64,000 nucleotides of DNA from Candidimonas humi (GCF_019166065.1 NZ_JAHTBN010000005.1:124001-188000), one strand, 5' to 3'; counted from the stretch's first letter, positions 9,997 to 19,376 are shown. Notes: generated by a model from the sequence alone, not told the origin. A program made the numbers and translations.

Positions 9997-10711
9997 GCCA
10001 TCTCGGCGGCACGTGGCAGGCTCGGCCTATGAGTATCGGCAATCGGCCATGAGCACCGGCAATCGCCAGGTGTCCGAGTGGCCGCGAACCGGGCGGCAAA
10101 CCGGGCGGCAATCCGCGGCGCCGGCCGGTGCCGCGGCGATCATGCTGGCGGCCGGCCGCGCGCGGCGCTATGGACGCGACAAGCGCCTCGAGACGGTCGG
10201 CGCCATGCCCATGTTCCTGCATGCGGCGCTGCAATTGCAGCGCATCGCCGATACGCTGGTGGTGCTGCGGCCGGGGGATGAACAGCAAGCGCGCCTGCTG
10301 GCCGAGCACGGCGTGGATTCCGTGTATTGCCCACAGGCCGAACTAGGCATGGGGCACAGCCTGGCCTGCGGCATAGCGCAGCGCCGCGGGGCCGCCGGCT
10401 GGTTCGTCATGCCGGCCGACATGCCCTTCATACGGCCCGCGACGCTGGACGCGCTGGCCCGCGCCGCCGCGGAGCACGAACTGGCCGCGCCGGTTTACCA
10501 GGGCCGGCGCGGGCATCCCGTCTGGTTCGCGCGCCGCTATCTGCCGCAGTTGCTGGTTCTCGCCGGCGACCAGGGCGCGCGGGCGATACTGGAAGCCGAA
10601 GCGCCGCGCCTGGTCGCCGTGGACGACCCCGGCTGTGTCTGGGACGTGGACCAGCCCGAAGACCTGGAACGAATGCTGCGCAAGGGCGGCACGCCCGGCC
10701 GACGGGATTGA
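9977..10711 (+). CDS. MobA/MocA-like nucleotidyltransferase (molybdenum cofactor maturation)
   Basis: The protein has up to 244 residues. The NTP-transferase signature IMLAAGRARRYGRDK begins about residue 54, and HPVWF and DVDQPEDL near the end fit the MobA-like family. Members add a CMP or GMP to molybdopterin. Xanthine dehydrogenase-type enzymes commonly need the cytosine form (MocA), so this gene probably matures the cofactor of the cluster. The ATG at 9977 overlaps the cytochrome gene by 20 bases; ATG 10049 is an alternative start that removes a low-quality N-terminus, and neither has a strong ribosome site. Confidence 0.82.
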   Translation: MERYSHEPSRRHVAGSAYEYRQSAMSTGNRQVSEWPRTGRQTGRQSAAPAGAAAIMLAAGRARRYGRDKRLETVGAMPMFLHAALQLQRIADTLVVLRPGDEQQARLLAEHGVDSVYCPQAELGMGHSLACGIAQRRGAAGWFVMPADMPFIRPATLDALARAAAEHELAAPVYQGRRGHPVWFARRYLPQLLVLAGDQGARAILEAEAPRLVAVDDPGCVWDVDQPEDLERMLRKGGTPGRRD

Positions 10712-10890
10712 TGCCTGCCCGGAATTGAACGAGCGTAGGGCGGCCTGCCGGCCGCCGTATCATGCGCCTTGGATCGCGGGCGACGGCCGGCCTTGGCCTG
10801 TTTGTGCGATGCATTCCCGGCTCAACAGGCCCCGCTACGCGCCGCCGCCGGGCGGTTTGTTTCTTCGGATCCCGCCGGCCTGATTGCCCG

Positions 10891-12240
10891 CTAGGCTGTT
10901 CCCCGGCCTTGATCCACGGCCTGGGCCGCCGCGGCTGTACGCCTGTCCGGCCGGGCACGGGTCAGCGCCGCCAGGACGAAGGTCAAGACCAGTGTGGGCA
11001 AGGCCGAGCCGAGCTGCGGCGCGCGCAGCGCCAGCGCCTGGTAGCAGACGATGCCCGCCACCCACAGCGCCGCTGCGCCGAAGTCGATATTGCGTTGCGG
11101 GGCCGCCCAGGCCTGGCAGCCCCAGCCCAGGCGCCCGAGTATCACGCCATACAGCGGCACGAATACCGAGCTCAGCGTCAGCAGGAAGGGTTCCAGGCTG
11201 TGCATGGGCAACACCAGCGCGAGCAGGGTGCCGGCGATCGACAGCAGTATTGCCCAGCGGCGCACCGGCCATGCGGGCTTCAGGCTGTGCGCCGACACCG
11301 CGCCCGAATACAGATCGCCGTAGGCATTGTCGAGCTCGTCTACCAGTATCAGGCCCAGGGCTGCCAGGCCGCCCTGGGCCAGCAGCAGCGCGCCGACGAG
11401 CTCGGCGCCCGGCGCCGAGACGCTGGCCACCAGTACGCCCAGGCCGTAGCACCAGACGTTGGCCACGGTATAGCCGACCCAGGTGCCGCCCAGCGCCGCG
11501 CCCGGCCCGCGGCCGTAGCGCGCGTAGTCGGCCACCAGCGGCAGCCAGGACACCGGCATGGCGATCACCAGGTCCAGGGCCGCGAACAAGCCCATGCTGC
11601 CGTCGCCGCCGCGCTGCCACAAGGCTTGCAGGCCCGAGGCGTGCAGCCGGCCGGCGAACTGCCAGCTCAGCCACAATAGCGACAGCACCACCAGCGGCAG
11701 GCCGAGGCGGCTGACATAGCGCCGCACCAGCGTGATCATCGAGCCGGCCAGCAGGGCAGTGAGCATCGCGCCCCAGAACAGCGTGTACAGCGCGATGGCC
11801 CAGGGGCCGTCCAGCGCGGCGCCGAAGGCCTGCCGGGCGATGGCCAGCGTGCCTTCGCGCATGATGACGATCTCGAAGGTGGTCCAGCCCAGCAACTGCA
11901 CGATATTGATGAACACAGGCAGCCGGGCGAAATGGCGGCCGTAGGTCAGGTGCATGAGGCCGGCGCTGGACAGGCCGCTGGCGCAGCCCAGCCTTGCGAC
12001 CCAGGCGAGCAGGCCCGAGCCGATCACCGAACCCGCGAGCACCGCCAGCATCGCCTGGGGCGTGCCGACCGAAGGAGCCAGATAGGCGCCCACCTGCATC
12101 ACCAGCAAGCCTACGCCGAGGCTGAACCATAACGAGGCGTGGGCGCTCCAGCCGAATGCGCGGTCCTCGGCGGGCATGGGCGTCAGGGCTTCATTGCGCG
12201 GGCCGGGACTGGCGGGTAGTTCGGCGGTAGGGATGGACAT
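10891..12240 (-). CDS. NCS1-family nucleobase/pyrimidine permease
   Basis: The protein has 449 residues and about twelve hydrophobic segments. The first helices (GVGLLVMQVGAYLAP) and the segment WLPLVADYARYGR are typical of the NCS1 cytosine/purine/thiamine-precursor permeases. It should import a nucleobase or related compound by cation symport. Its general look is close to the CytX hydroxymethylpyrimidine branch, but substrate residues cannot be judged by eye. No thiamine riboswitch is visible upstream. The next gene on the strand, panD, is separated by 114 bases, so the two may not share a transcript. Confidence 0.85.
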   Translation of the reverse strand: MSIPTAELPASPGPRNEALTPMPAEDRAFGWSAHASLWFSLGVGLLVMQVGAYLAPSVGTPQAMLAVLAGSVIGSGLLAWVARLGCASGLSSAGLMHLTYGRHFARLPVFINIVQLLGWTTFEIVIMREGTLAIARQAFGAALDGPWAIALYTLFWGAMLTALLAGSMITLVRRYVSRLGLPLVVLSLLWLSWQFAGRLHASGLQALWQRGGDGSMGLFAALDLVIAMPVSWLPLVADYARYGRGPGAALGGTWVGYTVANVWCYGLGVLVASVSAPGAELVGALLLAQGGLAALGLILVDELDNAYGDLYSGAVSAHSLKPAWPVRRWAILLSIAGTLLALVLPMHSLEPFLLTLSSVFVPLYGVILGRLGWGCQAWAAPQRNIDFGAAALWVAGIVCYQALALRAPQLGSALPTLVLTFVLAALTRARPDRRTAAAAQAVDQGRGTA

Positions 12241-12354
12241 GGTGCCGGTCTGTCACTGGAGGAGTTCGACGATGGGGGGCGCGACCTGCCGCTCACGGGG
12301 ATCCGGTGCGGCCGGCTTGCATGGCAGCGGTACTGCTTCGGCGGCGCGGAAGAG

Positions 12355-12768
12355 TCAGGCAGGATGAAGTATTTCGAAATCCAGGCGGCCCTGTGCGTCG
12401 CGCGTTACGCTGTATCCGAGGCGCTGCCTGATGGAGTTGTCCGGATTGAACGTCAGGATCACGGGCTTGATGGCCTCGATTTCCTGTTCCAGGACATAGG
12501 CGGAATTGCAGATGATGATCTCATCGCCGCGCTGGCAGGTGCGGGCGGCGGCGCCGTTCAGGATGCAGCAGCGTGAACCGCGCTCGCCATAGATGACGTA
12601 GGTGCTGATGCGCGCGCCCGAGTGCTTGTTCCAGATGTCGACGAATTCCATCGGCAGTATGCCTGCCGTCTCGCAGTGGTCCGGATCCAGGGTGATAGAT
12701 CCATGATAGTCCAGGTCGGCGCCCGTGACGCGCAGGCCGTGCAGTTTGCCGCGTACGACTTTTCTCAT
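12355..12768 (-). CDS. panD: Aspartate 1-decarboxylase proenzyme
   Basis: The protein has 137 residues and converts L-aspartate to beta-alanine for pantothenate and coenzyme A. It is made as a proenzyme that cleaves itself between Gly and Ser to give the pyruvoyl group; the site is visible in [11 protein letters not shown] (residues 19-29), with the family's N-terminal [17 protein letters not shown] strand before it. The conserved [17 protein letters not shown] segment follows in the middle. ATG 12768 has GGAAG upstream. It lies alone between the NCS1 permease gene and the ABC exporter gene; panC and panB are not in the window. Confidence 0.96.
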   Translation of the reverse strand: MRKVVRGKLHGLRVTGADLDYHGSITLDPDHCETAGILPMEFVDIWNKHSGARISTYVIYGERGSRCCILNGAAARTCQRGDEIIICNSAYVLEQEIEAIKPVILTFNPDNSIRQRLGYSVTRDAQGRLDFEILHPA

Positions 12769-12816
12769 AATGCTTCCGGATACAGTTGCGGTGAAGTTCC
12801 GGCATTGTAGAGGGTG

Positions 12817-15093
12817 TCAGGCCGGGCCGCCCGGTCCCGGCCGGGCGTGACAGCGGCTTTCCAGCGCTTGCGCCAGCTTGGCGTCCAGGCGGCGGTCGAG
12901 CGTGGCGGCGATCGCGCGCTCCATGGCCGTCTGTTCGGCGGTGCTGTGCTGCAGGCTGGCTATGTCCTGCAGGTCCGCGCGGCTGATCGTCAGCAGCAGG
13001 CAGGGCAGCCGCGTGCGGCAGGTCGTGGGATGGGGCACATCGTCGAGCAGCGCGAATTCGCCGAAGAAGTCGCCTATCTCCAATACCTCCATGACGCGGG
13101 CAGTTCCCGCGGCGGTACGCACGCTGCTTTCCACTTCGCCGCGGGCGATGATGTAGAAGTTGCCCGAGCGCGAGCCTTCCTCGATCAGCACGCTGCCGGC
13201 CTGCACTTCCACGACCCGCAGCCTGCGCTGTATGCGTTCCAGGTCCGCGGCCTGCGCGGCGGCGAACAGCGGGATGCGCCTCAGGCCCTGCAGGGTGATG
13301 TCGACATCCCTGCCGGATTCGGCGATTTCGATTTGCGATTGTTTTTCCCACAAGCCGTGATAGGTGCCTCGATGCCGCAGCAGCTCGTCATGCGTGCCGA
13401 TCTCGGCCAGGCTGCCGTCGCGGAACACGCATATCAGGTCCATGGCGGGGCAGGACGCCAGCCGGTGCGTGACGGACAGGACCGTGCGCGTGGCGCCGAT
13501 GCGCGCCAACGTGCGGCCGATGGCGGCCGCCGCCTCGGCGTCCAGCGAGGCGGTGGCCTCGTCGAGCATCAGGATCTGGGGATCGCGAAGAATGGCGCGG
13601 GCGATGACGATGCGTTGGCGCTGCCCGCCGGAAAGCAGTCTGCCGCCTTCGCCCACTTCGGTGTCGTACCCTTGGGGCAAGGACTGGATGAAATCATGGA
13701 TTTCGGCGGCGCGTGCCGCCTGCTCCACCTCTGAGTCGCCGGCATCGAGCCTGCCCAGGCGGATGTTGTAGCGGATCGATCCGTCGAACAGCGTATTGTC
13801 CTGGTTCACCATGGCGATGGCCGATTTCAGGGAGTCGGGGTCGAGGTCTCGGATGTCGATGCCGTCGAATGCGATGCTGCCCGAGGTGGTGTCATAGATG
13901 CGCGACAGCAGGTTCAGGACGGTGCTCTTGCCCGAGCCCGAAGGGCCCACCAGCGCGATCCGCCGGGGCAGGGGCGTTTCCAGGCTGATTCCCTGCAGAT
14001 TGAGCCGGTCGCCGGCATAGCTGAACGAGACGTCGTTGAGGCTGACCCGGGATATGGACTCGCCCAGAGGCTTGGGCAGCGCGGGCGCGACTGCGTCCAC
14101 CGGGCCCTGCAGCAGCGATTCGATGCGCTGCCAGCAGCTCAGCGCCTGGATCAGGCCGGACAACTGTCCGGCGATGCCATTGGCTGCCGAACCCAATTCG
14201 AGCAGCAGGCCTATGTAGGCGACCACCACCCCGCTCGAGACCGTGCCGCGCAGCGCCAGCACGGCACCGAGCCCGATCACGGCCATCTGTGCCCCGCTCA
14301 GGGCGAAGCCGGTGATCCGGCCCGTAAGCTCGCCCAGCAGATAATGGCGGCGCGCGGACGCACGCAGCGCCTGCAGGTGTGCGCGATGCTGCTCGCGCCG
14401 ATGTCCGCCTATGCCCAGTGTGCGGATCACGGGCAGCATCTGTATGGTTTCCTTGATGAACGCGGTGAGCCTGCTTTCCGTGGACTTGCGAGCGTGCGTG
14501 GCGAGCACCGCGTATTGCGCCAGGCGGCGCGGCGCCCACAGCGAGGCGCCGAACAGCAGCACCGTGGCCAGCGCCATATGCCAGTCGAGCGTGATGGCTG
14601 CGGCCAGCGCGCCCAGCGCCATCACCAGCTTCATCGCCATAGAGGGGATGATATTGACGGTCGCGCTCTCGATGGTCTGCATGTCGGAGGTCAGCCGCGA
14701 CACCAGCGTGGTGCTCTTGTAGCGGCCCAGGTGCCTGAAGGACAAGGACAGCAGCCGGTCGAAGGCGCGCTGGCGCATATCGTTCATCGCCCGCGGGCCG
14801 AGGGTCGAGACGCCGGCGTCGACCGCCATGCCGGCGCAGGCCGCTACCACGAAGCCGCCGGTCAGCAGCGCCAATGTCTGCCCCACGACATGGGCGCTGC
14901 GCGGCGCGATGCCATGGTCGAACAGGCGGTGCAGCCAGATCGGCAGCAGCATGGCATAGAGAGCCTGCAGCAGCAGGCCGCAGGCCAGCAGCAGGCAAAG
15001 CGCCCAGTAGGGGCGCAGCATGGCCAGCGTCCATCTGGCGAAGGCCCGCATGCCGCGCGACCACTCGGGGGCCCGCTGTGTGGAGTTTTCCAT
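12817..15093 (-). CDS. ABC exporter (fused permease-ATPase) with C-terminal cyclic-nucleotide-binding domain
   Basis: The protein has 758 residues. Residues 1-330 hold six membrane segments of an exporter permease. The ATPase follows, with Walker A GPSGSGKST (about 382-390), signature LSGGQRQR (about 484) and Walker B ILMLDEA. From about 606, IPLFAAAQ... through GDFFGEFALLDD is a CRP-type cNMP-binding beta-roll, an unusual addition that may sense cyclic nucleotides and gate export. ATG 15093 (MENSTQRAP) is preferred; ATG 15213 would add 40 low-quality residues. Neither has a clear ribosome site. The cargo is unknown, and no partner gene sits beside it. Confidence 0.88.
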   Translation of the reverse strand: MENSTQRAPEWSRGMRAFARWTLAMLRPYWALCLLLACGLLLQALYAMLLPIWLHRLFDHGIAPRSAHVVGQTLALLTGGFVVAACAGMAVDAGVSTLGPRAMNDMRQRAFDRLLSLSFRHLGRYKSTTLVSRLTSDMQTIESATVNIIPSMAMKLVMALGALAAAITLDWHMALATVLLFGASLWAPRRLAQYAVLATHARKSTESRLTAFIKETIQMLPVIRTLGIGGHRREQHRAHLQALRASARRHYLLGELTGRITGFALSGAQMAVIGLGAVLALRGTVSSGVVVAYIGLLLELGSAANGIAGQLSGLIQALSCWQRIESLLQGPVDAVAPALPKPLGESISRVSLNDVSFSYAGDRLNLQGISLETPLPRRIALVGPSGSGKSTVLNLLSRIYDTTSGSIAFDGIDIRDLDPDSLKSAIAMVNQDNTLFDGSIRYNIRLGRLDAGDSEVEQAARAAEIHDFIQSLPQGYDTEVGEGGRLLSGGQRQRIVIARAILRDPQILMLDEATASLDAEAAAAIGRTLARIGATRTVLSVTHRLASCPAMDLICVFRDGSLAEIGTHDELLRHRGTYHGLWEKQSQIEIAESGRDVDITLQGLRRIPLFAAAQAADLERIQRRLRVVEVQAGSVLIEEGSRSGNFYIIARGEVESSVRTAAGTARVMEVLEIGDFFGEFALLDDVPHPTTCRTRLPCLLLTISRADLQDIASLQHSTAEQTAMERAIAATLDRRLDAKLAQALESRCHARPGPGGPA

Positions 15094-15602
15094 GAAGAGT
15101 CTGTGTCCAGGATACGTCTGCCCCGGGCATGGCTTGCCGCTCGCCGGGCCGGCCCCGTCCGCAGCGGGCAAGCGTCCGTCGCGGCGGCGCAGGCGGCCAA
15201 TCGTGCCGGCCATGGTTTTGGCGAGGAGGGCGTAGGCTCGCCGGGCATCCAGGTTCCGTTCGGCCCGCGGGATTGTGCACAGATATTGTTACAGCGGTTT
15301 TACAGCAATCGCGCCCGAAACCTCTTCCGTTGTGCAGATGAGCTCCGGCGAGGCCCGGGGTTGCACGGCACTCCAGCTTGCTTCCGGAAGCGGCGAATCG
15401 CCGCCTACTATACCTGTACGGTATCAAAGCGCGATAAATAAAGTCTTGGACACGGGAAAAGGCGGCGCACCATAATGCGCAGGCCCTTTATGGCGTGAGC
15501 GGCATGCGGCGTCGGTCAAGGCCCGGTGCACCTATGGCATGCGCTGTGGCCGCGACAGATTTTGCCTGCGAACCGCCGACACGCCTCACCCGGAGACAAC
15601 AC
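15094..15602. other. Divergent intergenic region between ABC exporter and Bug receptor genes
   Basis: This region has no convincing gene. It contains an ATAC-N7-GTAT site at 15410-15424 (listed separately) and a possible weak promoter toward the Bug gene: TTGGAC at 15446-15451 and CATAAT at 15471-15476, with a long 19-base spacer. The part nearest the exporter looks like its possible longer N-terminus. Confidence 0.5.
15410..15424. promoter_or_regulatory. Putative CatR/BenM-type LysR binding site upstream of Bug gene
   Basis: ATACCTGTACGGTAT is a perfect inverted repeat with the form ATAC-N7-GTAT, the known consensus of the BenM/CatM group of LysR regulators. A closely similar site lies before catB at 17682. 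It is 178 bases upstream of the Bug gene start. Confidence 0.55.
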
Positions 15603-16583
15603 ATGAATCGCTACATCCGAGCGCTGTCGCTGGCAGCCGGCCTGCTTGCCATCCCGTTCGCCCAGGCCGCCGACAAGGCTGCCGACTACCCCAATCACCC
15701 TGTCCGCTGGATCGTGCCTTTCACGCCCGGCGGCGCCATGGACAATATCGCCCGCACCTTGAGCGACGCCATGACGGCCAGCACCGGGCAAAGCTTCATC
15801 GTGGAAAACCGGCCGGGCGCGGGCGGCAATGTCGGCGCCGCGTATGTGGCGCGTTCTCCCGCCGACGGCTACACCATCATGATCGTGGCCAACGGCATGG
15901 CGGTCAATCCCTATCTGTACAAGTCGCTGCGCTACGACCCGGTGAAGGATTTCACGCCGGTCTCGCTGCTGGCCGTGGTGCCCAATGTGCTGGTGACCAA
16001 TCCCAAGTACAACCACGCCAAGACGGTTGCCGACGTGATCGCGCAGGCCAAGGCCGAGCCGGGCAAGCACACGTTCGCCTCGGCCGGCGTGGGCACCTCG
16101 ATACACCTGGCGGGTGAACTGTTCGTGAAGATGACCGGCGTCTCGATGATGCACATCCCGTACAAAGGCAGTTCGCCGGCCATGGTCGATCTGCTGGGAG
16201 GGCGGGTCGACTATATGTTCGACAGCATCACTTCGTCCAAGCCGCATATCGATTCGGGCGAGCTGACGGCGATTGCCGTGACCACCAGCAAGCGCTCGCC
16301 CACGCTGCCCAATGTACCCACGGTGGCCGAGTCCGGCGTGCCCGGCTATGTGCTGACGCCGTGGTTCGCCGCATTCGCCCCGGCCGGCACGCCGCCCGAG
16401 ATCGTCGCCAAGCTGAACAAGGCCATGCTCGACGCCATGAAGACGCCCAAGGTCCGGGCCACGCTGGATTTCATCGGCGCCGAGCCCATAGGCAGCACGC
16501 CCGAAGAACTGCGCGCCTACCTGGCGTCGGAAATGAAGGCCGGCAAGGAACTGGTGCAGTCGCGCGGCATACACCTGGATTGA
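15603..16583 (+). CDS. Bug-family (TTT) periplasmic solute receptor
   Basis: The protein has 326 residues, with a Sec signal peptide ending in PFAQA (residues 1-20 or so). The mature part begins YPNHPVRWIVPFTPGG, the typical first strand and ligand loop of Bug/TctC proteins, and later shows GAGGNVGA, HIPYKGSSPAMVDLLGG and FAPAGTPPEIVAKLN. These receptors bind carboxylates for tripartite tricarboxylate transporters, but no membrane components lie here, so it is an orphan. ATG 15603 has GGAGA upstream. Its neighbours are a CatR-type regulator and catBC, and it has a similar operator, so an aromatic-acid-derived ligand is an inference. Confidence 0.93.
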   Translation: MNRYIRALSLAAGLLAIPFAQAADKAADYPNHPVRWIVPFTPGGAMDNIARTLSDAMTASTGQSFIVENRPGAGGNVGAAYVARSPADGYTIMIVANGMAVNPYLYKSLRYDPVKDFTPVSLLAVVPNVLVTNPKYNHAKTVADVIAQAKAEPGKHTFASAGVGTSIHLAGELFVKMTGVSMMHIPYKGSSPAMVDLLGGRVDYMFDSITSSKPHIDSGELTAIAVTTSKRSPTLPNVPTVAESGVPGYVLTPWFAAFAPAGTPPEIVAKLNKAMLDAMKTPKVRATLDFIGAEPIGSTPEELRAYLASEMKAGKELVQSRGIHLD

Positions 16584-16669
16584 TGGTGCCGCGGGTCGGC
16601 GCCTTGTCGGCCGGGCTCGTGGCTGGGCGGGGTGTCGCGATTTGGTCGCGGCACCCCGTTGCGTCTGAA

Positions 16670-17606
16670 CTATGGCTTGCCCAGCCGGTTGTATGAATAC
16701 TTGAGCCACGCGGGTTTTTGTGCGTCGATCTCCCGGATCAATCGCAGCATCAGTCCGGGAGTCCCGGAGTTGTCGTTGGCGCGATAGCTCATGATGATGG
16801 GCGTGGTGGCCTGCTTGTCGTCGAGCAGGCGGTAGTGCAAGTCCGCGCGCAATGTACGGGTCGAGGCCGGTACGATGCATAGGCCCACGCCCGCGGCGAC
16901 CATGCCCAGCGCCGCCTGCAATTCGCTGACCTCCTGGATTTCCCGCGGCTGCACCCGGCGTTCGCGCAGCATGCCCAGCACCTGGTCGGCATAGCTGGGG
17001 CGCGGTACCTTCGGGTAGACGATCAGGCGGTGATCCGCGAGCACGGCCAAAGGCAAGGGCGTGGCGATGGGCTGGGCCGCGTAGGGGCTGTCGGCCGGGC
17101 AGGCGAGCACCAGCCGTTCCTCGCGCAGGACCACGCGGGTGATGGCTGGAAAGTTGGCGTGGATGCGGCCGAAGCCCACGTCGATGCGCCCATTGAGCAG
17201 GGCCTCCATTTGGTGCAGCGACATCATCTCGATGAGCTGGACTTCCATGTCGGGACGTTCCTGGCGCAGCCGCCGCACCAGCGCTGGCAGGCCGCCATAC
17301 AGGACCGAGGGCACGATGCCTATGGACAGCATGCTGCGCTGCCCGTGGCCGATTTGCTGCGTGGCATGCTTGAGCTGCTCGACGCGGTTCAGCACATCCA
17401 TGGCCTGTTCATAGAACAGTCGGCCGGCCTCCGTGAGGCGCGCGGGGCGACTGTTGCGCGACAGCAGGGTCACGCCCAATTCTTCTTCCAGCAACTGGAT
17501 CTGGCGGCTCAACGGCGGCTGGGCGATATGCAATTGCTCGGCGGCGCGAGTGAAGTTGCGTTCGCGCGCGACCGTGACGAAATAGCGCAGTTGCCGGAGA
17601 TCCATG
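16670..17606 (-). CDS. catR: LysR-type regulator of the cat genes (CatR/BenM group)
   Basis: The protein has 311 residues. The N-terminal winged helix-turn-helix runs from MDLRQLRYFVTVARERNFT to about residue 65 (AAEQLHIAQPPLSRQIQLLE), the form common to CatR, BenM and CbnR. The rest is the effector-binding domain. Regulators of this group respond to cis,cis-muconate. It is divergent from catB, with 149 bases between them and an ATAC-N7-ATAT site in the gap, which supports the assignment. The effector cannot be shown from sequence. Confidence 0.85.
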
Positions 17607-17681
17607 AGCGATGGCCTTTGTAGCTAATAAGTATGTCGAGCCGCGAACGGGCCGCCGCCGCCCCGTGTCGAAGTGAATTTT

Positions 17682-17696
17682 ATACCTTGAGAATAT
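17682..17696. promoter_or_regulatory. Putative CatR binding site in the catR-catB gap
   Basis: ATAC, seven bases, ATAT is a one-mismatch version of the ATAC-N7-GTAT consensus. It lies 59 bases before the catB start, where a LysR activator would bind next to the promoter. Confidence 0.55.
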
Positions 17697-17754
17697 AGTT
17701 TGAGACGTAAATAGTGTTGGACGGACCAGCGGGTTCCAGCGCTTAATACGCCCC

Positions 17755-18933
17755 ATGAAAATTTCGTCTCCTGTCTCCTCCACGCCCCCGGGCGCCCCGA
17801 TCATCGAGCGCATCGAAACACTGCTGCTGGACCTCCCGACCATTCGCCCGCACAAGCTTTCGGTGGCCACGATGAACGGCCAGACCTTGATGCTGGTGCG
17901 CGTGTATTGTTCCGACGGCATCGTCGGCACGGGCGAGGGCACCACCATAGGCGGCCTGGCCTATGGCGCCGAAAGCCCCGAGGGCATGAAGCTGGCCATC
18001 GACACGTACTTCGTTCCGGTGCTGCGGGGCCAGGACGCCACCCGTGTGCAGGCGCTCATGGATCGCGTCGGCCTGATGGTCAAGGAGAACCGCTATGCAA
18101 AATGCGCGGTCGAGACCGCCTTGCTCGACGCGCAGGGCAAGCGCAGCGGCCTGCCCTTGTCGGAGCTGTTGGGCGGCAGGCGCCGCGATCGCCTGCCGGT
18201 GGCCTGGACGCTGGCGTCCGGGGACACGGCCAGGGACATCGCCGAAGCGGAAAAAATGCTCGGGCTGCGCCGCCATAACATCTTCAAGCTCAAGATCGGC
18301 GCCAAGCCCATCAAGCAGGACATCGCCCACGTGGCGGCCATCAAGCGCGCCCTGGGCGATGCCGCCGCGGTGCGCGTGGATGTGAACATGGCCTGGAGCG
18401 AGACCCAGGCCGCCTACGGCATGGCCGCGCTGGCCGATGCCGGTTGCGAACTGGTGGAGCAGCCCGTGGCGGCGGCGGCCGCGCTGGGCCGGCTGGTGCG
18501 CCGCTTTCCGACCGTGCTGATGGCCGACGAGTCCCTGCATGGTCCGCAGTCGGCTTTCGAAATCGCCAAGACCCATGGCGCGGATGTCTTCGCGGTCAAG
18601 GTGGAACAATCGGGCGGCCTGTTCGCGGCCCAGCGTGTGGCGGCGATTGCCGATGCCGCGGGCATCGAGCTGTACGGCGGCACCATGCTCGAAGGCGCGG
18701 TCGGAACCATCGCCTCAGCGCACGTGTTTTCGACTTTCGCCAAGCTGCAATGGGGCACTGAGCTGTTCGGGCCGCTGCTGCTGACCGAAGAAATCCTGGC
18801 CCAGCCGCTGGAATATAGCGACTTCCACCTGACCGTACCCCGGGGGCCGGGCCTGGGCATTGCGCTGGACGAGGACCGCGTACGTTTCTTCCAGCGCGAT
18901 GGCCTGCACAAAACGATCAGCGTGAACGAATAA
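17755..18933 (+). CDS. catB: Muconate cycloisomerase
   Basis: The protein has 392 residues and belongs to the enolase superfamily (muconate lactonising enzymes). It converts cis,cis-muconate to muconolactone in the catechol branch of the beta-ketoadipate pathway. Visible features are the N-terminal capping domain (RIETLLLDLPTIRPH), the FKLKIG motif with the catalytic lysine pair, metal ligands in RVDVNMAWS and further Asp/Glu residues, and an ADESLHG segment. Some residues of the barrel resemble chloromuconate enzymes too, but the neighbours catC and the CatR-type regulator fit catB. The gene starts at ATG 17755, before the 25-base gap to catC. Confidence 0.94.
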   Translation: MKISSPVSSTPPGAPIIERIETLLLDLPTIRPHKLSVATMNGQTLMLVRVYCSDGIVGTGEGTTIGGLAYGAESPEGMKLAIDTYFVPVLRGQDATRVQALMDRVGLMVKENRYAKCAVETALLDAQGKRSGLPLSELLGGRRRDRLPVAWTLASGDTARDIAEAEKMLGLRRHNIFKLKIGAKPIKQDIAHVAAIKRALGDAAAVRVDVNMAWSETQAAYGMAALADAGCELVEQPVAAAAALGRLVRRFPTVLMADESLHGPQSAFEIAKTHGADVFAVKVEQSGGLFAAQRVAAIADAAGIELYGGTMLEGAVGTIASAHVFSTFAKLQWGTELFGPLLLTEEILAQPLEYSDFHLTVPRGPGLGIALDEDRVRFFQRDGLHKTISVNE

Positions 18934-18958
18934 ATAGTTGGCTCGACCGGAGATAGAG

Positions 18959-19249
18959 ATGCTGTTTCATGTACGCATGGATGTGAACATTCCCCTCGAT
19001 ATGGATGCGGCGGTGGCCGCCGAGATCAAGGCCAGGGAAAAAGCCTATTCGCAGGGCCTGCAGCGCAGCGGCAAGTGGCGCCACATCTGGCGCCTGGCGG
19101 GCGAATACGCCAACTACAGCGTCTTCGATGTCGATAGCAATCAAGAGCTGCATGACATCCTGACCGAACTGCCTCTTTACCCCTACATGCGGATCTCGGT
19201 CCAGCCGCTGTGCCGCCATCCTTCGTCCATACGCGAAGACGACCGCTGA
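18959..19249 (+). CDS. catC: Muconolactone delta-isomerase
   Basis: The protein has 96 residues, the normal size of this small decameric enzyme. It isomerises muconolactone to beta-ketoadipate enol-lactone, the step after CatB. The start MLFHVRMDVNIP and the later KWRHIWRLAGEYANYSVFDV are typical. GGAGATAGAG precedes ATG 18959. The gap to catB is 25 bases, so the two are probably one transcript. No catA or pcaD is present in the window, so the rest of the pathway must be elsewhere. Confidence 0.95.
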   Translation: MLFHVRMDVNIPLDMDAAVAAEIKAREKAYSQGLQRSGKWRHIWRLAGEYANYSVFDVDSNQELHDILTELPLYPYMRISVQPLCRHPSSIREDDR

Positions 19250-19281
19250 CCGGCTCGACCGCTGACCGGTTCAATTGACAG

Positions 19282-19294
19282 ACATCGTACGTCT
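19282..19294. promoter_or_regulatory. Operator-like motif upstream of garD
   Basis: ACATCGTACGTCT has the core ATCGTAC that recurs, inverted, upstream of kdgD at 22108-22120; a weaker match (ATCGATACGAC) sits just before the GntR gene at about 21056-21066. A shared GntR/FCD operator is a reasonable inference. Confidence 0.4.
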
Positions 19295-19376
19295 TGCTCA
19301 AATGTGAACCGCCCGGGTCCGGAGGCTGCGCAATCGAGGCGCAATCCGGCCAGGGCCCGTGTACGGGAGCATTTGA

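Noticed and set aside
12241-12354. Thiamine riboswitch before the NCS1 permease gene
   Set aside because: The conserved CTGAGA and GAACCTGATC boxes are not present on the minus strand.
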